Assembly (NCBI GenBank): GCA_016722375.1
Contig: JADKJG010000007.1
Location: 1-64,000 of the forward strand
From: Bacteroidota bacterium
GTDB lineage: Bacteria; Bacteroidota; Bacteroidia; Chitinophagales; LD1
DNA length: 64,000 bases
Direction of reading: 5' to 3'
The translations under genes and the position numbers were made by a program. The notes under the pieces are model-generated. The model did no database searches. It was given only the letters and a program-made list of their open reading frames with translations, and was not told where the DNA came from. Below, piece after piece: positions 38,991 through 46,770 of the stretch; position 1 is the stretch's first letter, and each line of letters begins with the position of its first letter.

Positions 38991-39052
38991 ATAAGTTGGC
39001 CAAGAACGGAAAGAGACGAGGACAATTTGGCAAAGAATCGGGTGAAATATTT
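38991..39052. repeat. Conserved flank of 21-bp array (copy 2)
   Basis: Matches 15,564-15,626 with about 80-85 percent identity by eye, including the GACAATTTGGCAAAGAA core. It shows that the two arrays share non-repetitive sequence on one side and are copies of one larger element. Confidence 0.8.
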
Positions 39053-39062
39053 ATGACAAACG

Positions 39063-39093
39063 AACTACAAAAGTTTTAGAAACTTTTGTAGTT
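39063..39093. repeat. Perfect 14-bp palindrome
   Basis: Arms AACTACAAAAGTTT and AAACTTTTGTAGTT around loop TAG. Same sequence family as the hairpins at the start of each ~225-bp unit at 39,326-39,811. No T-run follows and no gene ends here. Confidence 0.8.
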
Positions 39094-39180
39094 TAGAACA
39101 CGATATGCAAATCCCTGCGGGCAATGCCATTAAGTACTACCAGTACCATAACCATAATTGACCTGCTAGTTTTGATTTCA

Positions 39181-39327
39181 AAAACTACTGTTTTAGGTAC
39201 AGAAACAAGAGTTATCGGAGCGAAAACAACTGTTTTTGCGCTAGAAACAACTGTTTTTGATGCGATAACAACTGTTTTTGGAGCAAAAACTCCAGTTTTT
39301 ACTCCAAAAACAGTTGTTACCAAACAA
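39181..39327. repeat. 21-bp tandem array, family 2
   Basis: Seven 21-bp units with the core AAAACAACTGTTTTTGGAGC (variants GAAACAACTGTTTTTGATGC and AAAACTCCAGTTTTTACTCC). The sequence is unrelated to family 1 but has the same period. Most units contain the near-palindrome AAAACAACTGTTTTT, so each could form a small hairpin. The array runs directly into the first 225-bp unit. Confidence 0.85.
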
Positions 39328-39880
39328 ACTACAAAAGTTTTTGAAACTTTTGTAGTTTAAACTTTTGTAGTTTAAATTATGGACTAAGTAAGACTACACA
39401 CATCATCAAAAATATATGACACTCTGCGATATGGAAAACAGATATTTAATGCCCTTATGGGTCGTACCTTTTTACCCTTTCATTTGCTATAACCACAGCA
39501 CACCTTTGGTGCGCTCCCGTTGAACAACTAATCACCCCAAAAAGGCAAACGGCAAACTACAAAAGTTTTTGAAACTTTTGTAGTTTAAATTATGGACTAA
39601 GTAAGACTACACACATCATCGAAAATATACGACACTCTGCGATATGGAACACAGATATTTAATGCCCTTATGGGTCGTACCTTTTTTACCCTTTCATTTG
39701 CTATAACCACAGCACACCTTTGGTGCGCTCCCGTTGAATAACTAACCACCCCAAAGAATCAAACTACAAAAGAAAGGCAAACTACAAAAGTTTTTGAAAC
39801 TTTTGTAGTTTAAATTATGGACTAATTAAGACTACACACATCGTCAAAAATATACTACACTTTGCAATATTAAACACATA
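39326..39880. repeat. Three tandem ~225-bp units, each headed by a perfect 15-bp hairpin
   Basis: Unit 1 starts at 39326, unit 2 at 39554 and unit 3 (about 100 bp, truncated) at 39779. Each begins with arms AAACTACAAAAGTTT and AAACTTTTGTAGTTT around loop TTG. The shared body includes ATTATGGACTAAGTAAGACT, a CCCTTATGGGTCGTACC patch, and a second weak hairpin AGCACACC-TTT-GGTGCGCT. Units 1 and 2 are about 95 percent identical by eye, while unit 3 is more diverged. Unit 1 has 14 extra bases repeating part of the hairpin arm. No open frame is preserved, so this looks like a non-coding repeat element. Confidence 0.88.
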
Positions 39881-40020
39881 CTGTCCTAAACATCATTCTC
39901 TCACATTTCCCTATTTATAAGTGCAAGGGAAAGAGTGGGCTTTCGCATTTTCTTTGCTTCAAATAAATCTGTTTTGTCCTCTACGGTTATTTTACTGGTG
40001 GTGCTGTTATACTTTGCCTG

Positions 40021-41436
40021 TTGCTGGGCATTGCCTTCTACACTTCACGAGGTGCCAGCAATGAATCATTTTTTATAGGCAAGAAAAGTTCCAAATGGTA
40101 TTTGGTTGCCTACGGCATGATTGGCACCTCGCTGAGCGGCGTGACTTTTATGAGTGTTCCCGGTCGAGTGGATGCTAATCATTTCCGGTATTTGCAGATT
40201 GTCATTGGCTATGTTCTGGGTTATATCGTAGTAGCTAAAGTCTTGTTGCCACTATATTATCGTTTAAACCTGACCTCAATTTATACCTACCTAGATGAGC
40301 GATTTGGCAAAACCACCCACAAAACCGGTGCTGCATTTTTTCTGCTTTCGCGCACACTCGGCGCTTCGCTCAGAATATATCTGGTGCTGTATGTGCTACA
40401 GAAGTTTATGATGGACGAAATAAATGTTCCATTTTTCTTCACCACGTTCATTATTCTTTTGATGATTTTGCTCTACACCTTTAAAGGTGGTGTAAAAACC
40501 ATTGTCTGGACCGATACCTTGCAAACTACATTTATGGTCTTGGCTTTGGTGATGACCATTTACCTGATCAACAGCGAATTGAAATTTTCTTTCGGCAGTT
40601 TGATGAGCACCTTGCAGGATAAAGATTATACTGAAATGTTCAGTTTCGACTGGAAATCAAAAAGTTTCTTCTTGAAGCAGATCATCGGTGGGGCTTTTAT
40701 CACCATCGCCATGACCGGTTTGGATCAGGAAATGATGCAGAAAAATATCAGCATCCGCACACTGGGTGAAGCACAAAAAAACATGTATAGTTTTAGCGCC
40801 GTGTTGTTTCTAGTCAATATTCTATTCCTGATTCTCGGTGGGGCTTTATATGTATTTGCTTCGGCTAAGAATATTTCATTACCCGCGCAAACCGATGATA
40901 TTTTTCCCATCGTTGCTTTGAATTATTTGCCTCCGGTGGCCGGTTTGGTTTTTATTATCGGTTTGATTTCAGCGCTTTTCCCAAGTGCCGATGGTGCAAT
41001 GACCGCACTCACCTCTTCCTTTTGTATTGATGTCCTAGGCTTTAACGAACGCAAAGACTGGAGCGAAGAACAAAAACAACAGCGACGCAAACTGGTACAT
41101 ATTTCTGTCGCATTTATTTTCTTAGTGATTATCCTGATTTGCAAGGCGATCAACAATAAAGCCATTATTGATTTAGTGCTTGATCTGGCCTCCTATACTT
41201 ATGGCCCTTTATTGGGACTCTTCATGTTTGGCGTGCTAACCAAAAGAAAAGTTACCGATAAACTGGTACCGGTGGTCTGTGTCCTTTCACCGGTTCTGAG
41301 TTTTGTATTAAACCTTGTTTCCGATAAAATCATTCCGGGATATTATATCGGATTAGAATTACTGCTCATCAATGGGCTGATTACTTTTTCGGGTTTGTAC
41401 TTTATTTCTCACAAAGACTTCCAAACAAATATCTAA
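40021..41436 (+). CDS. Sodium:solute symporter (SSS family), probable 5' frame error
   Basis: A polytopic membrane protein of the SSS family with the early signature TSRGASNESFFIGKKSS and GMIGTSLSGVTFMSVPG, then about 12 hydrophobic helices and GLDQEMMQKNIS. It would use the sodium gradient for uptake of an unidentified solute. The frame here has only TTG/CTG starts and a stop at 39964. One additional C in the CC at 40017-40018 would link the preceding frame as SSTVILLVVLLYFA-LLLGIAFYTSR, which is a proper first membrane helix. The true start is therefore probably the TTG at 39974 or the GTG at 39935. The LOG gene follows after 19 bp. Confidence 0.85.
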   Translation: MLGIAFYTSRGASNESFFIGKKSSKWYLVAYGMIGTSLSGVTFMSVPGRVDANHFRYLQIVIGYVLGYIVVAKVLLPLYYRLNLTSIYTYLDERFGKTTHKTGAAFFLLSRTLGASLRIYLVLYVLQKFMMDEINVPFFFTTFIILLMILLYTFKGGVKTIVWTDTLQTTFMVLALVMTIYLINSELKFSFGSLMSTLQDKDYTEMFSFDWKSKSFFLKQIIGGAFITIAMTGLDQEMMQKNISIRTLGEAQKNMYSFSAVLFLVNILFLILGGALYVFASAKNISLPAQTDDIFPIVALNYLPPVAGLVFIIGLISALFPSADGAMTALTSSFCIDVLGFNERKDWSEEQKQQRRKLVHISVAFIFLVIILICKAINNKAIIDLVLDLASYTYGPLLGLFMFGVLTKRKVTDKLVPVVCVLSPVLSFVLNLVSDKIIPGYYIGLELLLINGLITFSGLYFISHKDFQTNI

Positions 41437-41455
41437 ACACTAAATACTTCTAAAA

Positions 41456-42139
41456 ATGAAAAAAAAGGATTGGTCAGAACTGAAAGCAGACTCCAGTTGG
41501 AGAATGTTTAAAATTATGAGTGAGTTTGTGGATGGATTTGAAAAGATGGAGCGCTTCGGTCCCTGTGTGTCCATTTTTGGCTCTGCCCGAACAAAACCGG
41601 ATAACCCCTATTACCAAATGGCGGTAAAAATAGGCGAAGGGTTGGCAAAGGAAGGCTTTGGCATTATCACCGGTGGCGGTCCCGGCATTATGGAAGCGGG
41701 AAACAAGGGAGCAAAAAATGTGAACGGAAAATCGGTAGGCCTTCACATCGAACTGGAACACGAACAGGATTGGAATCATTATATTGACGCAGACAAGTTG
41801 CTGATGTTCAAATATTTCTTTGCCCGCAAGGTGATGTTCATCCGCTATGCGCAAGCCTTTGTTTTTATGCCCGGCGGTTTTGGAACAATGGATGAAATGT
41901 TTGAAGCCCTGACACTGATTCAAACAAAAAAAGTGGACTCGGTGCCCGTAGTTTTTGTCGGTGTAAAATATTGGAGTGGCTTGCTGACTTGGATGAAAGA
42001 AAAGATGTTGCAAGAGGAAAATAATATTCATGCCAAAGACCTCAAACTCTTCAGCATCACCGATGACCCAAAGGAAGTAGTTAAAACCATCAATAGTTAT
42101 TATAAGAAGAAGGGGTTAAAGCCCAACTTGCGCCTCTAG
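41456..42139 (+). CDS. LOG family protein (nucleoside 5'-monophosphate phosphoribohydrolase type)
   Basis: A 227-residue Rossmann-fold protein of the LOG/TIGR00730 group, which cleaves ribose 5-phosphate from AMP or cytokinin riboside monophosphates and was formerly labelled 'lysine decarboxylase'. The signature is present in full: GGGPGIME at 73-80 and PGGFGTMDE at 139-147, whose arginine/glutamate environment forms the active site. It lies in a plus-strand run with the symporter (19 bp before) and an M23 peptidase (3 bp after), so it is probably co-transcribed with them. The substrate in this organism is not known; purine salvage or nucleotide quality control is more likely than hormone synthesis. 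Confidence 0.85.
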   Translation: MKKKDWSELKADSSWRMFKIMSEFVDGFEKMERFGPCVSIFGSARTKPDNPYYQMAVKIGEGLAKEGFGIITGGGPGIMEAGNKGAKNVNGKSVGLHIELEHEQDWNHYIDADKLLMFKYFFARKVMFIRYAQAFVFMPGGFGTMDEMFEALTLIQTKKVDSVPVVFVGVKYWSGLLTWMKEKMLQEENNIHAKDLKLFSITDDPKEVVKTINSYYKKKGLKPNLRL

Positions 42140-42142
42140 GTA

Positions 42143-43858
42143 ATGAACGCGTTGATTCTCTACATTTTTTTTCTCTGGCATTCTTTTGCAAAAGTAGAAC
42201 CGGAACCGGTTTCCTATCCTCAAAACTATTTTGCCTCTCCGACTGATTTGCCCCTATCACTTTCCGGCAACTTCGGCGAGCCTCGCCGTTTGCATTTTCA
42301 TACGGGGATGGATATTCGCACCAACGGCGAGGAAGGACACAAAGTGCTGGCTGCCGCCGGGGGATATGTTTCGAGAATTAATGTTTCCGGCTCCGGTTAT
42401 GGAAATGCGCTTTACATTACACATCCTAATGGGTTCAACACAGTTTATGGTCATTTGCAGCGCTTCTCTCCAATCATTATGGACAGGTTGCGCAAGGAAC
42501 AATACAAAAAAGAATCTTTTTCGGTAGATATAAATCTAAGCCCTAAAGATATAACCGTAAAGCAAGGTGACCTGATTGCCTGGAGCGGAAATACCGGTGG
42601 TTCCGGTGGCCCGCACTTGCATTTTGAAATCAGGGATTCATTGGAGCAAATTATAAATCCGGCCTTATTCGGCTATCATCTGAAGGATGAAATGAAACCG
42701 GTGGTTCAATATCTGAAGTTTTATCCCCTAGGCGATTTAAAATATAAAAGTGACGGCTATCGAAGCAAGGTGTTTAGTAGCGAAGGTGTTTATCGGATAA
42801 CCGGTGATGTCATCTCTCTTAATTCAGCAGAAGTAGGAATTTCGGTCAATACTTATGACCGGATGAACAACACCGAAAACCACGTCGGCATTTATTCCAT
42901 GAAATTGTATGACGGAAAGTCGCTCCTCTATGAATTTCGAATGGATAAATTTTCCTTTGATGAAAAGAGATACGTTCTAAGCCATACAGATTATCCCATT
43001 TTTATGAATGAGGGACGCAAGACATTTCATAAATGTTTTGTGGAGCCCGGCAATCAATGCAAGATTTATTCATCGTTAGTGAAAGGAGGAGTGCTGAACC
43101 TTTCAGATAAAAAGGTTCATCCTATCAAGATAGAAGTAAGCGATGTGGCAGGGAATATTTCTATTATTGAAATGAACGTGAAGTATGATGAATCTAGCAC
43201 ACTGTTTAAAGAAAAGAACTTCTCCTACACCACCCGATTTGATTACGATCACGAAAACGAATTTTCAAATCAAGATATCCAACTAAAGATTCCAGCTCAT
43301 TGTCTTTTTGATCAGGTATATTTCAACTATACGGTTTCTACATCTACCGACACTAATATCTTTTCAAAAATACATCAAGTGGATAAGAGCACTACTCAAG
43401 TTTTCAACTGGTTCAATATTTCCATTAAAACCGAAAATCTAAATCCAGCCTTAGCAGATAAGGCACTCATTGTTTATAAAGACGGAGCCAATCCGGTGGC
43501 TCCACGCGGAGGGAAGTATGCGAACGGATATATCAGCTCAAAAAGTCGAGAGTTTGGCACCTATTTTATTCGTATAGATAATACCCCTCCACGCATCACC
43601 CCATTGAACGTGAGCACAGGAAAAAATATGCGAGTGTATAAGAAGCTCCTATTCCGATTGACCGACAATTTATCCGGTGTCGAAGATTTCGATACCTATC
43701 TGGACGAGAAATGGACGCTGACAGAATATGATGCCAAATCTTCTACACTGACACACACTTTAAATCAAAACTTATCTGTCGGAAATCATACTTTTAAAGT
43801 CGTTGCGACGGACGAACGAAAGAACAAAACGGAATTCAGTATAAAATTCAAAATGTAA
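42143..43858 (+). CDS. M23 family metallopeptidase (LytM domain), secreted or periplasmic
   Basis: A 571-residue protein with an N-terminal hydrophobic leader (MNALILYIFFLWHSFA). The LytM zinc-site residues are all present: H53-x3-D57 in HTGMD, His104 in VYGH, and H158-L-H160 in GGPHLHFEIR. It would cut peptide bridges in peptidoglycan or act on other proteins outside the inner membrane. The ~400 residues after the catalytic domain are beta-rich and end in an Ig-like domain (TPPRITPLNV to TEFSIKFKM). This layout is common for M23 proteins of Bacteroidota. An insertion of about 30 charged residues between the second and third motifs is unusual for compact LytM domains. Confidence 0.85.
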   Translation: MNALILYIFFLWHSFAKVEPEPVSYPQNYFASPTDLPLSLSGNFGEPRRLHFHTGMDIRTNGEEGHKVLAAAGGYVSRINVSGSGYGNALYITHPNGFNTVYGHLQRFSPIIMDRLRKEQYKKESFSVDINLSPKDITVKQGDLIAWSGNTGGSGGPHLHFEIRDSLEQIINPALFGYHLKDEMKPVVQYLKFYPLGDLKYKSDGYRSKVFSSEGVYRITGDVISLNSAEVGISVNTYDRMNNTENHVGIYSMKLYDGKSLLYEFRMDKFSFDEKRYVLSHTDYPIFMNEGRKTFHKCFVEPGNQCKIYSSLVKGGVLNLSDKKVHPIKIEVSDVAGNISIIEMNVKYDESSTLFKEKNFSYTTRFDYDHENEFSNQDIQLKIPAHCLFDQVYFNYTVSTSTDTNIFSKIHQVDKSTTQVFNWFNISIKTENLNPALADKALIVYKDGANPVAPRGGKYANGYISSKSREFGTYFIRIDNTPPRITPLNVSTGKNMRVYKKLLFRLTDNLSGVEDFDTYLDEKWTLTEYDAKSSTLTHTLNQNLSVGNHTFKVVATDERKNKTEFSIKFKM

Positions 43859-43859
43859 A

Positions 43860-44318
43860 ATGATTACATTAAAAGAAGGAGATCAGGCACCGGCCATTAA
43901 GGCTTTGGATCATAACGGCGACGTTGTAACGCTCAAGCAATTTCTAGGCAAAAAAATTATTCTCTATTTTTATCCGGCAGACGACACCCCTGCTTGTACC
44001 AACGAAGCCTGCAACTTTCGCGACCATTTTCCCCTCTTGAGAAAGAAGGGCTATGAGGTTATCGGTGTCAGTCCTGACTCAGCGATATCACATCAGAAGT
44101 TTATACAGAAATATAAACTGCCCTTTATTTTGATTGCCGACGAGCATAAGAAAGTGATTAACGACTACGGGGTTTGGGGATTAAAGAAATTATATGGACG
44201 AGAATACATGGGTATTCATCGCACCACCTTTGTGATTGATGAAAAAGGAAGAATTGAAAAAATAGTCAGGAGAGTGCTTTCAAAAATTGCCACTGAACAA
44301 GTTTTGAAACCCAAGTAA
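43860..44318 (+). CDS. bcp: Thioredoxin-dependent peroxiredoxin, Bcp/PrxQ type
   Basis: A 152-residue peroxiredoxin that reduces hydrogen peroxide and organic peroxides with electrons from thioredoxin. The peroxidatic Cys46 is in DDTPACTNEAC and the resolving Cys51 lies five residues later, the PrxQ arrangement. FYPADDTPACT matches the P-x3-T-x2-C active-site motif. Length and C-terminus are typical. The start ATG lies one base after the stop of the M23 gene, so the two are translationally close and co-transcribed. Confidence 0.92.
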   Translation: MITLKEGDQAPAIKALDHNGDVVTLKQFLGKKIILYFYPADDTPACTNEACNFRDHFPLLRKKGYEVIGVSPDSAISHQKFIQKYKLPFILIADEHKKVINDYGVWGLKKLYGREYMGIHRTTFVIDEKGRIEKIVRRVLSKIATEQVLKPK

Positions 44319-44351
44319 CCTTTTGCGCATATTTCAATCTATAGCATTTGA

Positions 44352-44359
44352 TAGTTTTG
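44352..44359 (+). promoter_or_regulatory. Possible -7 box TAGTTTTG
   Basis: An exact match to the Bacteroidota -7 element TAnnTTTG, 15 bp before the ATG of the reeler-like gene. The nearest TTTG is 26 bp upstream, longer than the usual spacing, so support is partial. Confidence 0.3.
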
Positions 44360-44374
44360 TTTTGCTAATTCAAT

Positions 44375-45253
44375 ATGAAACCAAAAACCATATTCAGCAT
44401 CCTCCTATTGACGATCACATCCGCCTTCATCAATTCCAATTATCTTTATTCTGAAAAATCTTCTCCTCCCGCTGGAAGTTCGGGGGAACCTCCTGATTTT
44501 GAAACATGCGTTCAGGAGGAATGTCACTCCGGACCGGCACAGGCTTCCTCCTTAGATAATTTATTGCTTCTAATCGGAACGGGGTTCACTCCTACCGATA
44601 CTATTAATTTGCCTAGCCCCACATTTCAATATGTTCCCAACACGGCTTATAACATTTCTTTTCTTCTGAGTTCCTTCACCGGTAGATATGGCTTTCAAAT
44701 AGTAGCGCTGGACTCGATGCAAAATCGAGCTGGCATCTTTACTGCTACCGACAATATCAATACTGAAATAAGTAGCATCGGCACCCGACAGTACATGGGA
44801 CATAAAGATGCCAATACTTATAAAAACTGGAAATTCCGTTGGACCTCACCGGGGCTTGCGACCGGGCCGGTAACGTTTTATTTTGCATACAACACTGCTA
44901 ACGCCAATGATAGTTCTACAGGAGATTTTATTTACACCGGTAAGACCACGATTGTTCCAGACGTTCAAAATAGTGTCGAACATATCTCAGACAATTTTTC
45001 ATCCCTTGATTTATTTCCGAATCCTTTCTCTGATCAATTGCATGTATCCTTTTCATCAAAGAATAAAAACAATACCGTTTCAATGTATGTATATACATTG
45101 GATGGACGCTTAGTAAATCAAATGACCGATGCAAGTATAAATTCAGAAGCCTATCATTGCATTTGGAATCTTAGCAACTTGGCGCCAGGAATATATTTTC
45201 TTAAAATAGTGTCTGGTGGATCTGCGAAAGTTGAAAAAATATTAAAGACCTGA
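44375..45253 (+). CDS. Reeler/choice-of-anchor V-like secreted protein with haem-type motif and T9SS domain
   Basis: A 292-residue protein with a signal peptide (MKPKTIFSILLLTITSAFIN). Next comes a C-x4-C-H motif (CVQEECHSG), which occupies the position of the CxxCH-like motif in choice-of-anchor V proteins. The central domain is reelin-like (YGFQIVALDS, GRYGF, TGPVTFYFAYNTANAND). The end is a type A T9SS sorting domain (LDLFPNPFSDQLHVSF through KVEKILKT). It would be exported and anchored at the cell surface. The next gene encodes a lipoprotein with another Cys-x6-CysHis motif and the one after that a DUF5777 barrel, so the three probably form one envelope unit. Whether haem is bound is inferred, since neither motif is canonical CxxCH. 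Confidence 0.75.
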   Translation: MKPKTIFSILLLTITSAFINSNYLYSEKSSPPAGSSGEPPDFETCVQEECHSGPAQASSLDNLLLLIGTGFTPTDTINLPSPTFQYVPNTAYNISFLLSSFTGRYGFQIVALDSMQNRAGIFTATDNINTEISSIGTRQYMGHKDANTYKNWKFRWTSPGLATGPVTFYFAYNTANANDSSTGDFIYTGKTTIVPDVQNSVEHISDNFSSLDLFPNPFSDQLHVSFSSKNKNNTVSMYVYTLDGRLVNQMTDASINSEAYHCIWNLSNLAPGIYFLKIVSGGSAKVEKILKT

Positions 45254-45257
45254 TTGA

Positions 45258-45629
45258 ATGAAATACTTTCTTGCTGTTATTACTGCTCTCGTTCTAGCAT
45301 TCTGGGCACCGTCCTGTACTAAAGATAAAACCGGAATCCCTCCACTCCCTTACAATTGTGATTCCATTAGTTATAGTCTGAACATCAAAGTGATTTTAGA
45401 TGTACATTGCAACCAGCCACAGGGATCCTGTCATGATATTACCGGCGCGGAATCTGCGGTTATCATGGATAATTATGGAGACGCAAAATCAGGATTTGAA
45501 ACACGGGGTGCCCTTTGCACCATTAAACAAATCTCCGGCTGCCTTCCGATGCCGGATAATGAACCTAAACTCGAAGACTCTGTCATCAATATCATTCAAT
45601 GTTGGGTGAATAACGGATATCCCGAATAG
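45258..45629 (+). CDS. Small lipoprotein with cytochrome c-like CysHis motif
   Basis: A 123-residue protein with a lipoprotein leader (FLAVITALVLAFWAPSC, lipid on Cys20 in APSC). It contains ILDVHCNQPQGSCHD, a C-x6-C-H motif resembling the widened haem-binding motifs of small Bacteroidota cytochrome-like lipoproteins (I-x4-C-x-GCH). It also has four further cysteines, and methionines in GCLPMPDNEP that could serve as the sixth ligand. It starts 4 bp after the preceding gene and ends 19 bp before the DUF5777 gene. Electron-transfer function is inferred only. Confidence 0.65.
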   Translation: MKYFLAVITALVLAFWAPSCTKDKTGIPPLPYNCDSISYSLNIKVILDVHCNQPQGSCHDITGAESAVIMDNYGDAKSGFETRGALCTIKQISGCLPMPDNEPKLEDSVINIIQCWVNNGYPE

Positions 45630-45648
45630 CCTGCTTAAACCAATCCGC

Positions 45649-46659
45649 ATGAGGTACCTTCTACTAACGTTTCTTTACTTTTTCTCTCTACATGTATTTG
45701 CCCAAATGGATTTATTAGACAGCTTAGAAACTGCTGAAAAGCCCCAACGACAATATGTTTCTTACACTTTTAAAACTACCCGAATTATCACCGGTCACTC
45801 TATTGAGACCACTAAAAAGAAAACCATTGATTTTCGGGTGTCGCACCGGTTCGGTGATATCGCTACTAAAAACCGAAATTATCATACCCTTTTTGGTTTC
45901 GATGAAGCCTCGGATATAGGAATCGTAGTGGATTATGGTGTTACAGAAAATTTAACTCTCGGCATCGGGCGAATGAAAGGAGCAGGGCCTCACCGTGAGT
46001 TATGGAATACAGGAATTAAGTACCGAGCGCTGAGACAGACTAAAGACTTTAAAATACCTTTCACTATTACGCTCTTTGGAAATGTTGTTTTGAGCAGTAT
46101 GCTGCCTTCGACAGATACTACCGCCCTTAATTATTTTCCAAAAAGCTATGAGGGATTTTCACATCGGTTGAGCTATACGGTTCAAGCACTCTTAGGTATT
46201 AAAGCTACAGAATGGTTGTCTCTTCAATTATCCCCAACTTTTATCTGGAGAAACCTGGTTCCTTATAATGACCAAAATGGTTTGTTTCTGATTGGCTTAT
46301 CCGGTCGAGCACGTTTCAGCAAGCGCACCGCATTTGTCTTTGAATATTTTCAACCGATTATGAAGCCAGGTGTTGGTGGAAGAGAATATTTCCCAATGTT
46401 GCGCAACATTAAAAATGCGGCTTATTATCCGCCAATACAAATCGGAGTTGAATTTGAAACCGGCGGACATGTGTTTCATGTCAACCTCTCTAACAGTGCC
46501 GGGCTGCTAGAAAGCGATTTCCTTCCTTATAACAATCGAAACTGGCTACAAGGACAGTTCCGTTTCGGATTCACTATCGCTCGCTATTTTCAGGTAGGCA
46601 GCGAGGCTAAAGGCAAAAAGTACTGGAAGAAAGGAAGCGTGGAAGACTCTTCGAAATAG
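45649..46659 (+). CDS. DUF5777 family beta-barrel outer-membrane protein
   Basis: A 336-residue protein with a signal peptide (LLLTFLYFFSLHVFAQ). It is rich in alternating hydrophobic/polar strands with aromatic girdles (TIDFRVSHRFGDI, NLTLGIGRMKGAG, GVEFETGGHVFHVNLS, QFRFGFTIARYFQVG), as expected of an outer-membrane barrel. The opening (YTFKTTRIITGHSIE) and FRVSHRFG match the DUF5777 family as I know it. Family members usually sit beside cytochrome-like and reeler-like genes, as here. The substrate or partner is unknown. A strong bidirectional terminator follows. Confidence 0.75.
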   Translation: MRYLLLTFLYFFSLHVFAQMDLLDSLETAEKPQRQYVSYTFKTTRIITGHSIETTKKKTIDFRVSHRFGDIATKNRNYHTLFGFDEASDIGIVVDYGVTENLTLGIGRMKGAGPHRELWNTGIKYRALRQTKDFKIPFTITLFGNVVLSSMLPSTDTTALNYFPKSYEGFSHRLSYTVQALLGIKATEWLSLQLSPTFIWRNLVPYNDQNGLFLIGLSGRARFSKRTAFVFEYFQPIMKPGVGGREYFPMLRNIKNAAYYPPIQIGVEFETGGHVFHVNLSNSAGLLESDFLPYNNRNWLQGQFRFGFTIARYFQVGSEAKGKKYWKKGSVEDSSK

Positions 46660-46707
46660 CTCTTAATACTTTGCCGTTCTCTATACTTGTCTGGAAATTA
46701 TTTTCTC

Positions 46708-46750
46708 AAAACAAGAAGAGCGCGCCATGCTGGCGCGCTCTTCTTGTTTT
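46708..46750. terminator. Bidirectional intrinsic terminator
   Basis: A perfect hairpin with two 20-bp arms (46708-46727 and 46731-46750) around loop TGC; the GC-rich core is AGAGCGCGCCA. The arms end in AAAAC/GTTTT so both strands get a short T run. It lies between the convergent DUF5777 gene and the T9SS gene. Confidence 0.9.
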
Positions 46751-46770
46751 CACTATAATGGGATTATCAA

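Noticed and set aside
38694..39056. Plus-strand 120-residue repeat protein over the second family-1 array
   Set aside because: Open frames exist on both strands over the same repeats, as a 21-bp period predicts; nothing favours coding on this strand.
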